The notes under the pieces were generated by a model that saw nothing but the letters and a program-made list of their open reading frames with translations, had not been told where the DNA came from and did not search any database. Positions 33,212-46,065 of a stretch of DNA of 64,000 nt are shown here, one piece after another (position 1 is the stretch's first letter; every line of letters begins with the position of its first letter). The stretch spans positions 68,838,224 through 68,902,223 of the forward strand of contig CM059971.1 in the NCBI GenBank assembly GCA_030490835.1, read 5' to 3'. A program made the translations under genes and the position numbers. The DNA comes from Annona cherimola. Lineage: Eukaryota; Streptophyta; Magnoliopsida; Magnoliales; Annonaceae.

Positions 33212-34605
33212 CAATGTTGTCAGAACCGAACCGGTGATCGAACCGGTAAAGGAACTGGTCTGGTTCGAACCGGTGACGTTAGCATGACATATTTATGACA
33301 TCATAAATATTAAATTTTTTTAAATTTTAAATAAATATATTGATAAACTTATGCTTTTATAAATCCTAAATATATATGTTGGATTTTAAGGACCACAATA
33401 TAAGAACAAAACATGCAATGAATTTTATAAATCAATGCTGTAAGTGTTATAGGTGAAGCTTATAAATACAGAAAATCAATGCTAACATAAACCTTACAAG
33501 TAATTGCAATAGTAGCTGCATATTTACGCAACATGAGATACCATTTAATTAATTATAATATTTTTTTAGTTATATTATAATTTTTATTTGCTACATTAAT
33601 TATTTGAAGAGATTTGTATCATACAATTAATTATGAGAGTGATATTAATTACATGAGTTGCATATTATGATACGTATGATTAATTAGAATGAATTGATTA
33701 TATGAAGTATTTTTGAAGGTCCAAAATTTCTTAAAATTTTGAAGGTATGGGAGTTAATAATCATCATTCCTATAGAGATTTTTTTAATAATTACGTAAGA
33801 TTTTAGATTTATTTAATGACATAATTGATATTATAGGATTGTTTAATAGCATAATTGAATCATTGATAATTACTAATTCATAAGAGACGCAACCAAAAAA
33901 AATTAGGCTAAATCAAAAGGGGCTAAATAATGAGTACTGTTTTTTTTTTTGCTGTTTAGAAGTTTGATGCTGCCGGTGAGTCGGCCACGAGAGGAGAGGA
34001 GACCGCAGTCGTCGGCACGGGGAGAGGAGAGTGAGACAGTCGTCGTCGGCGCTGGGAGAGGAGACAGCAGTCGTCGTCGGCGCGTAGAGAGAGGAGACAG
34101 CAGATCGTCGGTGCCGGGAGAGGAGACAGCACAGAGCAGCGGGCTGCGGCAAGACGGCGCGCGGCGAGAAGGGCTGCGGGCTCTGCGGCCAAGGGTGTCA
34201 GGCGAGGGCTGCGGGCGAGGGAGAGGGCGGCCGACTAGGGCGACGGCGGCCTGCGATTGCGAGAGGAGAGGAGCTGTGCGCCCGTGCAGTGCTTGCTGCG
34301 GCTGCGGGACGACGAACAGAGACGGAGCTCTGTTGCGGCCGCGAGACGACGAACACAGAGACGGAGCTCTGCTGCGGCTGCGCCCGTTTTTTTTTCCTTT
34401 AGTTTATGAGTTCATGCCTTAACTTAGGGTTAGCCGTCCGACCAGTCGAATCCGGTCCAACCGGAATTCCGGTTCGACCGCCGGTTCACCGGTTTGGACG
34501 GTTTTATATAATCAGACTGAACCAGTACAAACCGAACCGGAAACTGGACCGGTTCCCGGTCGGACCGGTCCTACCGGCCGGTCTGGTCCGGTTCTAATAA
34601 CACTG
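33212..34605 (-). mobile_element. hAT-type non-autonomous element, copy 2
   Basis: The termini CAATGTTGTCAGAACC and GGTTCTAATAACACTG are inverted repeats, flanked by a perfect 8-bp TSD CATTTAAG (33204-33211 and 34606-34613). It is in the opposite orientation to copy 1: the GC-rich block (33960-34390) and the denser CCGGT array are on the right. Subterminal CCGGTTCGAACCGG words crowd 33220-33280 and 34440-34600. Open frames in the GC-rich block are Arg/Gly/Ser low complexity. There is no transposase. Confidence 0.92.
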
Positions 34606-36514
34606 CATTTAAGCCGGCATAATAGGATCATATCTCACAAATAACTGAACAGTAGATGAGTTTTATTAAAAATATATAAAAATAATTTAAAAATAGTATA
34701 ATAATAGAAAGTAAAAAATTTTAGTTTAAAAATTTTATGACTAAACAAACACATGAGAAATTTTCCTAATAACTTCTATAAAACTAAGTTTGTTTCAAGA
34801 TGATAAAAAATAAAAATAAACATTTTTATACATCGCCATACATAACTTTTTTAAAAATATCTATACTTATGAACATGAACAATCGGACCTCTTTGAATAT
34901 TGATGATAAATTTCAACAACTTTTTTGAAAGAGAAAATTATGTACCAGATCAATATCAAAGAAGCTTGGTAAAATTATGTCGTTGAGATGATCTTATTCA
35001 AAGTTCTCTCATATCAATAAAAAAAATAAATAAAGACTCCTCATAAATGATCAGAGTTCATGTTTGTGCGGCAGTCGGCAGTCGGCACGGGGAGAACGAC
35101 AAAATAAAGAAATATCTAAGGCAGGAGATGACTCCATATTTTCTAGCTTTCTTCGGAATGCGAATAGCAAGTGTCAAATTCCTAAACATCCACGCAAGGT
35201 AAATTGATGATTATAGGCTAACTACCACAACAACCGAATGAACCTTTTTTTTTTAATGGAATAACCATGTATTCCTTAATATAGTTAATCATACCACCGC
35301 GTCCTGTGGTTATAATGTCTGACTATTTCGAGATTAGTTATTACAAAATTATTTCAAAAGATTTCTAATTAGGCATTTAATATTTAATAATAATAAGCAG
35401 TCATTAATTTTTCTGGGGTAAAATTTTAATAAAATATATTCTTAGAAATGAATCACATAATTTATATACATGTGTATATAATACTGAATTACTGGTTCCG
35501 AATGAAACACAAGCGAACCTAAATTCTTCATAATTAAACACTTATAAGTATATGGTTATTTAGAAAATCATGAATTTTTATTTTTTATAATTATTTTGTA
35601 GGTTCTGTAAGCGTCGTTGTTATAAACGATTATTTTAATTTCAAATAGGATTACAATTTTTAACCTCATCTCCAGATACGAAGTAGCGAACATTATTTAT
35701 AAAAATTGTAAATATGACAGCATATTTTTACCATTCCAGAAACGACAATGCCTTCGTGAATTTCTGCTATAATACTTTTAGCTAAAACCCAAATTTCTTT
35801 CGCTTTTTTAACGTAATAAACGATTTTCAAGGTACTTATTATTGCATTACATTTTCATAATGATATATGCGAATGGCTTATTTTCTATATGGGTGTAGGT
35901 TTTAATTAAGAATATTTAGGTAAAATTATATGAGGGTATTGCCATGTTTAAAAATACAATACAAACGTATGTTTATATTTATCGTTTTTATGAATACATG
36001 ATCACATCTAAAAACCGGACTAAAAATTGTGGTTATTATTGGAATTATTCCTAAAAATTTTGATAATTTGAATTCTTAATTTAAATTCAATATCTTGATA
36101 ATATAAATTATTTAATTAATATTTTCACTAATATATAATTTTAATAAATTATATTTTAGAATATAAAAATAATTAATGTATGCTACTTCTATTAAATAGT
36201 CCATATATTTTAGAATTAATTAAAATAAAAATAAAATATTACTGAAAATGTTACAAATATTCATTAATAAGCTGTCTTTTTTGATTAATTTAATTTATAT
36301 AAATTTAGTTAATAATAAAGCATTATCTTTTTGAAAATTTGAAAATGAAGCATCTACGTTTTGCTGATTATAAGTAAAGTGTTATTTTTATTTCTTGATT
36401 AATTTAATTTATGAATGTAACTAATCAACATTATCTCTTTTTAAAAAATAAAAAAGCACTTAAGTTTTGTTAATATGTTGATGGGTTCCACTTCCACTTC
36501 TATATAACTAAATA
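34606..36514. other. AT-rich intergenic stretch
   Basis: Positions 34665-34760 look like a reverse Tourist-like fragment (AAAATTTTATGACTAAACAAACACATG). The rest is AT-rich with no coding sequence or RNA gene recognised. Confidence 0.5.
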
Positions 36515-37010
36515 ATTACATAAAAGCGGAGTTATGTAATCTCTCAAATTTTAAAATTTTGATTTTTGATGAAAATTCAATTCATTTATTGTATTTATCA
36601 TCATTTATTTATCTAGGAGACTAAAATTTAACCAATCAACTATATTTATGGGTCACATTTGTTGAAAAGTATGTATTCATGTGTAAATTATAAAAAAAAT
36701 TTAAATTCATCCATACATGTATTAGAATGTAATAATAATTTATAGGATTAGTTATCCATATAGTAGTAATATTTTAGATTATATAGATATTGAAAAATTA
36801 CTTTAAATTGATATTTTAATATTAAATTATTTTATTACGTTGATTTTATATGTTTATAAATGAAACTCATATACAGTAAAATTAAACAGATAAAAAGTTT
36901 TTCAAGATGTTATAAATGATGCTAAATATAATTAATGAAATTCTTTATCAGCCGTCAAGATTTTAAATGGGATGAAGTTACATGGAAAACGGATTTCATG
37001 AAAGCCTGAC
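36515..37010 (+). mobile_element. Mutator-like 0.5-kb repeat, copy 3
   Basis: Collinear with 8455 and 10401: ATAAAAGCGGAGTTATGTAA, then GGGTCACATTTGTTGAAAA, then GAAGTTACATGGAAAACGG and CATGAAAGC. The ends are eroded and the TSD is unclear (AATTACATA/GATTACAAA at best). Confidence 0.6.
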
Positions 37011-37249
37011 GATTACAAATCATATATAGTCGCACCAAGGTTGCGAAGACTTCATCCTCCCACTACACGATGAATCGCATCCGTTGAATCACGTGGAGGG
37101 GCGTTGCGCCGTTAGGTCAGAAAATATGGAATTTTTGGATTAGAAAATATAGGACTTTCGCGCAAAAAAAAAAAAGAAAAAAAAGAAAGAAAATTAACAA
37201 ACCAAAATCCTGTCGTTGTTCCCTTTTTGTTGTTCCACTTTCATCTTTC

Positions 37250-37595
37250 AGGCCTAATCATTTCAAACAGGTTTGAAATGAGGTATGTCTAAAACACGTA
37301 TTTTTAAAAAAAATTTATATAAAACTATTATTTTAGTTATGTTTAATTTATAAATTAATTTTGACCGATTTCGAAGATGTATATATATTTATTTTGGATT
37401 TTTAAACATAGGGGTATTTTAGTTATGTTTCTACTCTTATGTTTAAAAATTCAAAATAAATATATACATATCTCTAAAATTGGTAAAAATTGATTTATAA
37501 ATTAAACATAACTAAATTAATCATTTTGCAACAAAAATTTTAAAGAAAAACAAAAACATATATTTTTAGACCCGTCAGAAATGATCCTTTTAGTG
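37250..37595. mobile_element. Foldback element
   Basis: Inverted arms: AATCATTTC..TATGTCTAAAACACGTATTTTT on the left against AAAACATATATTTTTAGACCC..GAAATGAT on the right. They fold at about 37420 around GGGGTATTTTAGTTATG. It resembles the CCCGGG-ended family in design but has different ends. No clear TSD. Confidence 0.6.
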
Positions 37596-39720
37596 CATCT
37601 TTTGCCTCTTCCCATCCCCCCAGTTGAAACTAAATTTCATTTCTAGGATGATTCGACATTCTTGTCTTATTAGCTTGTTTTTTTGATATCGATTTCTAAG
37701 GATCATTAGTTTTCTGGGTCTGTTCGAAGTGCAGGATTTTCCGAAGAAGAACTTAGATTTTGGCACGAGCATGGCTTTTTAGGTGATTTTCTTCATCTCC
37801 TAAATCATTAAGGAACGAAGAGGCCCCACACCATTGTGACGGTTCGGGTTTTCATGTTTTCAAGGCCTGAACTAGGGATTTCTTGCCCAAGTATATTAGT
37901 TTTTTCCGATTTCCTTCTGATTTGAAGTCGTGTGCATCGTCTAGCCACACATTACCATGAATGTGTTCGTTGATGATCATCTAACCAGTATCCCCATGAA
38001 AACAAGCCGAGAAGAAAGATGGTTAGATGGCCATCAACAAAACATACTCATAGTTGCATCCTTTTCAGTCTTGTATTTTACCTTTTGGTAGATATTACAA
38101 TGTCATGCATATAGAAAATTTATACATATCGAAAAGAATCTAGTAGGTGTCCGAAAAGTGAAAATGCTTCCATTGACTACCTAAAATGCATGGACACATC
38201 ATATCGTCATCCATGTGATGTGAGCTGGCGTCTGCCGATATTATGAAGTTTTTAGAAAATGTTAACCATTTTGATTGCATTTGTAAGCCTTTGAAAAAGA
38301 AATTCGTTTTGATTGGTGATCCAGCATAATGGCAATGAAATGGGAAAGCGGAAGCCCTTGATTGTTGTTCAATGATGGTCTTTCCCTTTGTCTTTAGGCT
38401 CTTTGATTCTTCCTTTTGCACATGAGCGGATGTTTATGTGAACCAATTAGAGTGCATAGTTGAGATTTAGGGTGAGGGGAGAGGAGGAGCGACAAAAGGG
38501 ATTTGAGTTTTTTTAAAAAAAAAAATTTTGCTGCTCATTTCATAATGCAAGGATTTTTTTCACAAAAGTCCTATATTTTTTTATCCGACAAAGTAGTGCC
38601 TCTCCACGCAACCTAGTGGGTGTGATTCATAGCATAACAAGTAGATGAAGTCTCTACTATTAAAAGTTTTGAACAAATGGAGTATGAAATACAAGACTAA
38701 GTGATTTTTCCTTTTTTGAACCCCCTTCCGAGGAAGCTGGCAAGATGCAAGGTCCAATCTCCGCCCACCCCCCTCCCCCCCCCAAAAAACAAATTGGGAG
38801 TGTAGCATAGCTTTTATACATGGCTCGATCAGAGGCAGCACATGAATACTGTTAGATAATAATTTTTGGTCATCCAATTAATTCTTTCACAAGGCAATGT
38901 GTCCATCTCTGATTAGTCGAACAATAATTGAGGCCCACTTTGGGTGGCTTTTAATAATGAAGCCGACTTCGACTTCCATAGCCATCAGAGTCCACAATAA
39001 CGTTGACTTCACTTGAGGGCTACGACATTAATGAATTTCCTTGAGTGAAAAGCTATTGATGCTAAGATGATTTCATAGTGCCAGTTCCTTCCTACTACCA
39101 CTCAAGGAGGCTTAGCTTCCATTTCAAAGGGTGTATCCCTCAAGTGTGGCCGAGTATGAGGGTTTTGATATTTTGGGGTAGTACACCAACCTATCCAATA
39201 ATATCATGGTATTAGCGACTTTATCAACTAAGGAGTTGGCTTTTGTTCAACCCCTATCAATTGTACCTACAAAGGCATGATCTTCGGGGTAGTTCGAGAC
39301 ATCATCCTCAATATGTCTTTGCTGAAGATTTGCTATGTAGTTTAATGCACATTTCATTTTTGTGATTTCAAGGATGACTTGGTTGAGAGGTTGATTGGAC
39401 CATCCCAAGCACTTTTGCTTTGATTTTCTCTGCCCATCTCTTTTTAAGTGCCTTGGAAACTTTGAGGAGGTTGAGACTACTAGTTGCATGGCATGCTTGT
39501 GTGGCTTGCTAATTTTCCTTGCATAGGTTTGTGGCGGGCGTGAATCTTTTGCTTTAATTACTCATGAATTCCCATCATGCATGAGCTTAAATGGGTTTTC
39601 AAGTCTTTCCTTTCATTTTTAAAAAATTCTTTGTATTCCTGGTAGGAGAGCCAGTTTATGCATCAAGGGAATGTTTTCATTTAAAATCTCTTTTCTTTTT
39701 CATTACTTCAACTATGTGTG
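37596..39720 (-). other. Unclassified repeat-like sequence, left part
   Basis: No gene is recognised. Positions 38590-39250 are similar to 45250-45850, so this is a dispersed repeat. On the - strand, 39489-39247 is open for 80 codons and gives a Lys/Gln-rich peptide with no known domain. The sequence appears to continue at 41341 after the solo LTR. It may be a decayed transposon of a class I cannot name. Confidence 0.4.
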
Positions 39721-41335
39721 TGACGAGTTGCGTATATATTTAATTAAAATACTCGTTTTAACGCAAGTATACGTGCCGATCAAGTAATAAAGAGTGAGTA
39801 GAGTATCGTTCCCACAAGAAAATGATCTAACTAGAATTATTAATCAGTTTAGTTGCTTTCGGTGAGTAGAGAATTTGGATTTCAAACTTAAAACTAATTC
39901 TATCAATTGCAATAAGAAAATAACAAAGAGTTTAACGGAACAACTGGAATACTAAAAAGGAGTTATCAATTGGAGATGACAGATGAATAGTTTGGAATCT
40001 TTGAATTTAAACTATAGCGTATTGGTTCCTTTTCATCAGACTGTGCAGGGATTTACTAGTCCAAGTTCAATAATCCTCATATATGTCTTCCAATGCATAT
40101 AAAGCTAATTACACCTTATTCAATTGTTATGTTCTCATGCCATTAAATAAAGTGGAATTGATAAATTCATAACTCGTTCATGACTACATAGGGTTTAACG
40201 GTATATTCCTATCCATTAAACAACTCCCCTTAGCAAAAAGGAAACATATACCTGCATATGGACCTAGCAGAGATTTTTCTTTTCCAAGGATTAATCGAGA
40301 AATTAACTAATCTTACAAGGTAGCTAATCTTGTAAAAAGCATTAAACATCATATGCAAGGGTAAATCCACAACGCACAATCATATAGAAATGAAATATTC
40401 ATTCCTGAATCTTAAAGAATCAATACAATATAGTTAGATATCAATTCATCCAAACTATCTATCTAAAGAAAGTTTAGCTCAATGACATGATATAAAAATG
40501 CTTTACATCCGTGAGTATAAAAAAAACAGAAAAAAGGAAATAGAAAGATGAAGAGAAAACTGGATCTCTGGAAGTTTCCACCAACAGGATTGAATCTTCT
40601 TTTCAATCCGCACTTCAAACAAGTTCTTTTCCTTCTTTAGGTGTCTATTACGTCCGCTCTCTCCTCTCGTACACGTGGGTCTAGGTTTCTATTTAAACTC
40701 GTTGGCCTGTGCAACACACGTGCAGAAACCCACACGTACGAATGCGTAGTAGCGCCTAGGCGCCAATCCTCTGTATGCTGTGTAACTTGAAAACCTTTTT
40801 GAATGCCCTGGAGACTCATGCCTTGGCGCCTAGGCACCAACTCCCTGAATGATTTGCGACTTCGAACTCCTCGAAATACCTATATGTTCATGCTATGGCG
40901 CCTGGGTGCCAACTCCCTGGAAGCCTAGTGACCTGAAAACTCTTCTGGGCTCGTCTGGGTACTAGTGAAGTGGCGCCTAGGCACAAACTCTCTGAAAGCA
41001 ATTTTGCTATGTGAGGTGTTGGAGATTCTGGCAAAGGTCTGTAGGGTGGCGCCTAGGCGCCAGCCTACTTGCCTCTCTACTTGACTCTGTTCTACAATTG
41101 ATTCACTCGCCTACCTGTAATTGTCCGTCCTTCCTGTAAAAAATGAATAAACTAAATAAATGAATTAAAAATACCTAATTTATGCTAAAAACATATAAAA
41201 ACCATGTAATGCTCCTAAAATGCAAAGCGAGTAAAAATTCAGCTAAATGGATGCAAACTAAACCTAATCCCTTGGACTAACACGTAAAAATAATCTAAAA
41301 TGGGTCATGAGAACTTGCATTTTCATGAGTTATCA
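39721..41335 (-). mobile_element. Solo LTR 2 (1.6 kb)
   Basis: On the - strand it begins TGATAACTCATGAAAATGC and ends AACTCGTCA, giving TG..CA termini. It is flanked by the 5-bp TSD GTGTG (39716-39720 and 41336-41340). The phrase GTGAGTAGAGTATCGTTCCC near 39795 recurs in plant LTR elements that I cannot assign to a lineage. No coding domain or second LTR is visible. It contains a striking array of GGCGCC palindromes at 40751-41061. Confidence 0.75.
40751..41061. repeat. Five-copy array of a 14-bp palindrome in solo LTR 2
   Basis: The motif GGCGCCTAGGCGCC, exact at 41048-41061 and nearly so at 40751, 40825, 40897 and 40972, recurs every 72-76 bases. Each is followed by CAAnnCTCTG- or CCAACTCCCTG-like sequence. 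It is GC-rich against the AT-rich surroundings. Confidence 0.85.
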
Positions 41336-41340
41336 GTGTG

Positions 41341-42579
41341 ACACCACTAGGTAATTCCAAAATGAAAATATATTCTTTTCATTCAATGGTGTAAGGGGGC
41401 GTCCCATCTATAAAGTCCTTTCAACAAGCTTTTCACCATTGTGTATTGCTTGCATAGGTTTTTTCTTACCTCCGATCATGGTTAAGATCAAGAAGGATCT
41501 TCATTGTTGTGCCCTCATTTGTTTTGAGATGCAATGACATTCTTCTTGGTCGGATGATCTGATTTTTCTTCATTGTTCATGAGAAGAGTAGTTATTTCTC
41601 TAAAGAAGGGAATAATGGGCCATTAATGGTCATTCATTCACAAGGACAACAATACGTCACTTTGGTGCTTAGTTCGAAGTGTACTCGTTCCTCCAAACTT
41701 ATATTTGGAGCTCAAATCTTTGAAGTGGGGAGTACAACAGAGCTTGTAGTAGTACGTAAGTCTTTCTTGGACATTTCTTAGCCATGGAAGCGCTTGCTGA
41801 TTCAATTATCCTATCCCAAAACTTGCTTCTGGAATTATGCTCATGCATGGGTCTTTAGTGCTACTATCGTCCTTATTCGACTGCCCTCATTTTCAACATA
41901 TTAGGGGATTTCTCCTTTTTGCTCAGACTTCTGAGCACCTTTTTCTTTATCATTTTTAGTTTTGATTGGATCCTCTTTTTGGTATATTCTTTTTCTTTTT
42001 CTTTTTGCCACTCGCAATATGAGAGGGATCAAATTTGTTGTCCTTTATAACTGAGTAATTGTATTTAGCTCCTTTATAATTAAATTGATAACTTCTCTCT
42101 CACTCCATCAGTCGTCATCTGATTACTTTGCATGTCGGCCTCTCTATGGCCTTTAGTGGTTGAGAATGCTTCTCCATCATCAGATTGTTTTCATGCATCA
42201 TGAAAAAGGATCGTCACGCTTTGCCTGGCCTCAATTAAGGGACAAAAATGATTAGGATTTTAAGCATTAGTTGCTCAAGGCAATTTTTTGCTTTTTGGCA
42301 TTATTGAAACGATACGTGATGTATTTAGCTTTGTGATTCTCATGGGAGATGAGAAGTTGACTCATGCATTATCCCTTGTACTTTGTTTTACAGTAGTAAA
42401 ATATTTTTTCCTCTTACCATAGTTCTTTTAGGAATTAGGCATGATGGCTTTTCTTAGATTAGGCTCGTGGAATTCTTTGCTTATGGAGTTTAAGGCCTAC
42501 TATGATATTATTTGACCTCATATTGTGAATTGCAAATGAAGATATATCCAAGTTTTGATTATCAACAATCAAACTTGAG
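41341..42579 (-). other. Unclassified repeat-like sequence, right part
   Basis: Probably the continuation of 37596-39715 across the solo LTR. No long ORF and no recognisable domain in either strand. Confidence 0.35.
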
Positions 42580-44120
42580 AATATTAAGGGTACTGCTAAG
42601 TTTTATTTAATGATTGAAGTGAGAATTTTGAAATTCAAGTGAAAACCTCTCAAGTCGTAAAGTCAAGTCAACTTCAACATCGACTTAGGTCAAGTCAATA
42701 TGTAAGTCGACTCTAGTATCCACTTGGAATAACTTTCCTGAGTCAAAGATTTAAATGTAAAGTTTCGACAGCCAAAATTGCACCCAGCATGTGATTTGGG
42801 TGAAGTTGCAAATTGAAGTCGACTCAGCATGTGACTTGGGCGAATTTGCAAACTGAAGTCAACTCAGCATATGACTTGGGTGAAGTTGTAAACTGAAGTC
42901 GACTCAGAATGCGACTTTGAGTGCATCAAGAGGTTGAAGTTACATTTGACTGAAGTTTGAAGGTTGAAGTCGCAACCCAAATTGACTTCACCATATAACT
43001 TGGGTAAAGTCAAATCCAAAGTCAATCCATACATCGAGAATTGAAGATTTAAGAGTTGAAATAGAAATTGTGCTAAATACTTGAAGTGAAGTCGCAATTC
43101 CAAGTTAACTCCAACATGAGGCTTGGGTCAAGTCTCACATGAAGTCAAACAAGAAACAAAACTTGAGCAAAAGAAAACCAAAAGAAGGAAGATAAGGAGT
43201 TTGTGACTTTCAACATATAGTGAACTCGAAGCCCAAATCAAGTTCATTTGTGAACTGGGTGAAGTCTCAAATCTAAGCTAACTTAGAGAAGAACTTGGAG
43301 AGCACAAGTTGAAGATAAAATCTTTGGAAGTAGTTAGAAGACCGAAGTTGCAAGCCATGTCAACTTCAGTGTGTGACTTGAGTGAAGTTGCAATCAAAAT
43401 TAACTCCATTCGCGGCTGAGTCATGAAGGTCATAAATTTTTTGAACGTTGGAGCATTTAATAAGCGCTACCAATTCTTCAACGTTCAAGCTTTTTCACAA
43501 CTATTTAAAGCACGTCAAGAAAAGTTATGAGGTTTAGCTAGAAAATTTATTAAGCTAAAACCTTTCTATATCCAAGCATTAAAGAGTGAAATTAGTGATT
43601 TTCCAAGTAAGACTCTCAAGACAGCTGGAAGTGCTTAACTCCTCATCTTCCTCAAATTCTCAAGATTTTGTTGAAGTATCTCGATTGTTCTACACAAATT
43701 GTAGCATATAGATTTAATTATTTCATTCATTTCTTGTTGTATTAGAGTTACTTGACTTGGTATTGGAGACCAAGGTCAAGGTGTAACATAAGTAGTAATT
43801 GATTGGAGTAGGACTCACCACTTGTGGATTTGCTGTAAAAGTTCCCTAGAGCTAAAATCTAAAAGAGAGCTGCAGATCTTGTTGTAACTCTGCTAAGATA
43901 GTAGAAACCATGATATAAAGAAGTGTATACTTGGAAAAGTAGAGTGAAAAAGTTATCTGAACCACTATAATTCTTTGTGCTCTTTGTGTCTGTGCATTTA
44001 TTCCATTTCTTGCTCTTCTACTAGCTCTATACGTTTCATTCAAGGGAATTGAACTTACTAGGGATTAAGTTTTGATTAGTCACAAAATTTTTAACAACCC
44101 AATTCACTCTTCCCATCTTA
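42580..44120 (+). mobile_element. LTR-type remnant with GTCGAC repeats (copia-like)
   Basis: It ends with ACAACCCAATTCACTCTTCC followed by CATCTTAGGTTG. This is close to the CCCAATTCACCCC..CTTGGGT phrase found near LTR ends of many plant Ty1/copia elements. Upstream is a degenerate repeat array (42650-43440) and a leader-like part with GACTTGGTATTGGAGACCAAGG. No coding domain or paired LTR was found, so type and limits are inferred. Confidence 0.45.
42650..43440 (+). repeat. Degenerate repeats of a GAAGTCGACTCAGCATGTG type unit
   Basis: The clearest tandem units are at 42770-42930: GAAGTCGACTCAGCATGTGA, then CTTGGGTGAAGTTGCAAACT, about 48 bases each. More diverged units continue to 43440. 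A related set lies at 51590-51830. Confidence 0.75.
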
Positions 44121-44154
44121 GGTTGAACCAATAACTTGGGACCAACAAATATAA

Positions 44155-44444
44155 GGGTGTGTTTGTTTGAGATATAAACATGTCAACCAAAACTTTTCAA
44201 TTTAAAACTTTTCACTCTTTATAACTACTTTATTTTTTAATTATTTTTTCACATTTTTTATACAAACTACCCTACTTTTTAATCATTTTTACACAACTAT
44301 CCATACAACTAACCTATCTATTTTAACTTTATTCTCTTTACTCCTCGTCATTACCCCTATTATATCACATCATTTTCTATCAATGTGACAACTTCTATCT
44401 CAAAAACTTTTCAATAAAAGTTTTACCTCCAACCAAACACACCC
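44155..44444 (+). mobile_element. Tourist-like MITE, best-preserved copy
   Basis: Ends GGGTGTGTTTG and CAAACACACCC are perfect inverted repeats, with TAA on both sides (44152-44154 and 44445-44447). The interior has the family order TTTTTAATTATTTTTTCACA, then CTATCTATTTTAACTTTATT. Confidence 0.88.
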
Positions 44445-44447
44445 TAA

Positions 44448-46056
44448 GTCAGCAACCTTTGTTCACTTTATCAGACATAATCGTTTAATCCTAAGCCTTA
44501 ACTAAGTGGTTAGGACTTCACCTAGGCAAGCTTCCCTTTTTAATAGCTCTAGTACCCAACATTATGGCCAATCCTTAGAAATCTCTCTTTTAAGTTATGA
44601 AATCTTATTAGATTGTACTAGGTTAATTTCCCTAGCCTTTATCGTGGAAGAGGGGCATGAAGTTGTTAGCCTAAATGATAGGTTAAGATATTGATGGCAT
44701 GTTACTAATAAAGCATTTAAGAATGAACATATAAAGCTTTAAAGGAAATCAAAAATACTTATCTTTCGAGCATGTTGATTGCCCTTTATGGATCGCTTGT
44801 CCCCTAGCCACATCTTATGGTAGACATTTTATTTTTAGACTCATTCTTGAGAGTGCTCCCAGCTCTTGCCTAGCACTTAGCCCAAGGGCTCATCTAGGAT
44901 CGTTGCCATCCAGATGAATGGGATGCTTATGTGTAGCTCATCGAGGTGTCTCCTTAAGCTCTCCTTCTCTTGATGAGTGAATTCCATTCCTAGTTAATAT
45001 TGACTCAAGCTAGAATTGGAAATGTAGCAGGACTGAATTGGTGAGAATATTGATGAAATATTTAATGGAATTTCAACATTCGAGATGATGGAAAGGTTAT
45101 AAAAAATATTTCTCACAAAAGACGCTAAATGGTAAGTCCAAAATTTGGTTTGAGGCTTGGCTGAACTATATTAGAGACTTAAATCATCAAAGATAGGGAT
45201 TAAGTACATAGACTTAAATTTTATGCCGAAAAGAGTGATCTATGAATACAAGGCCTCTCAAAAACTACAATGGAAATTTGGCTAAAGTTCTACTATTTAG
45301 AGTCTTGAATACATGAAGTAGGAAATACAGGACTAGGTGATTTTCTCTTTCTTAGAACCCCTTCTAAATAGGAGTTGCTAAGTCCAACCTCCCAATCCCA
45401 CAATCAAGGATGCAGTATTGCTTGTATATGACCAAAGGTAGCACATGCCTAATGTCAAAGAGACATTTTTAATTATCTTATTAGATCTTTCAAAAGATAA
45501 GATGTCTGTCTCTTATTAGCTTAGTTCTAATTGAGGCCTTCTATGGGTAGCTTATGATGAATAATCCTACTTCACCTCCCATAGCTTTCAAAATCCTTAT
45601 TAATATTGATCCTGGATGCTTTGCTTGAATATTACAACATTAATGAACCTTCTTGAGTGAGAAGTTAATTGACATTGGGATGATGTCCATGGTGCCAGTC
45701 CGTTTTTGCTATATTTAAGGGAGGCTCGTCTTTCATGTCCAAGAGTATATCCCTCGAGTGTGGTTAAGTAATTGGGCTTTGGTCTTTTGAGGGAGTTCAC
45801 CAATAAGTCCAATGACATCATGGTAAGTTTAGAGGGTTGGCTTTTACTCAACTCCTATCATTATGTGATTACTTTATAAAATATATATTGTTATTTTTAT
45901 ATTTATCTTATATAAATCATTTATATTTCTTTTTATTAAATATTAAATTTAAAAATAAAGATATCAAGTTTTTTATTAATCGTAAAATATATAACTATCA
46001 TAAAGAATACCTAATTATGTTTATAAATAATTTAATTTATACTCAAAGTGATGACC
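44448..46056. other. Intergenic stretch with a dispersed repeat copy
   Basis: Positions 45250-45850 are similar to 38590-39250, for example GAAATACAnGACTA.GTGATTTT, ACnACATTAATGAA and GTATATCCCTCnAGTGTGG. Nothing else is recognised, and the ORFs are short with no domain. Confidence 0.5.
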
Positions 46057-46065
46057 AATATAGAC

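Noticed and set aside
42650..43440. CRISPR-like repeat array
   Set aside because: The units are diverged and contiguous without unique spacers, and the genome is a plant nuclear one.
44480..44600. A second tRNA-like SINE head (CTTAACTAAGTGGTTAGGAC)
   Set aside because: It has an A-box-like phrase but no box B at the right distance, no A tail and no TSD.
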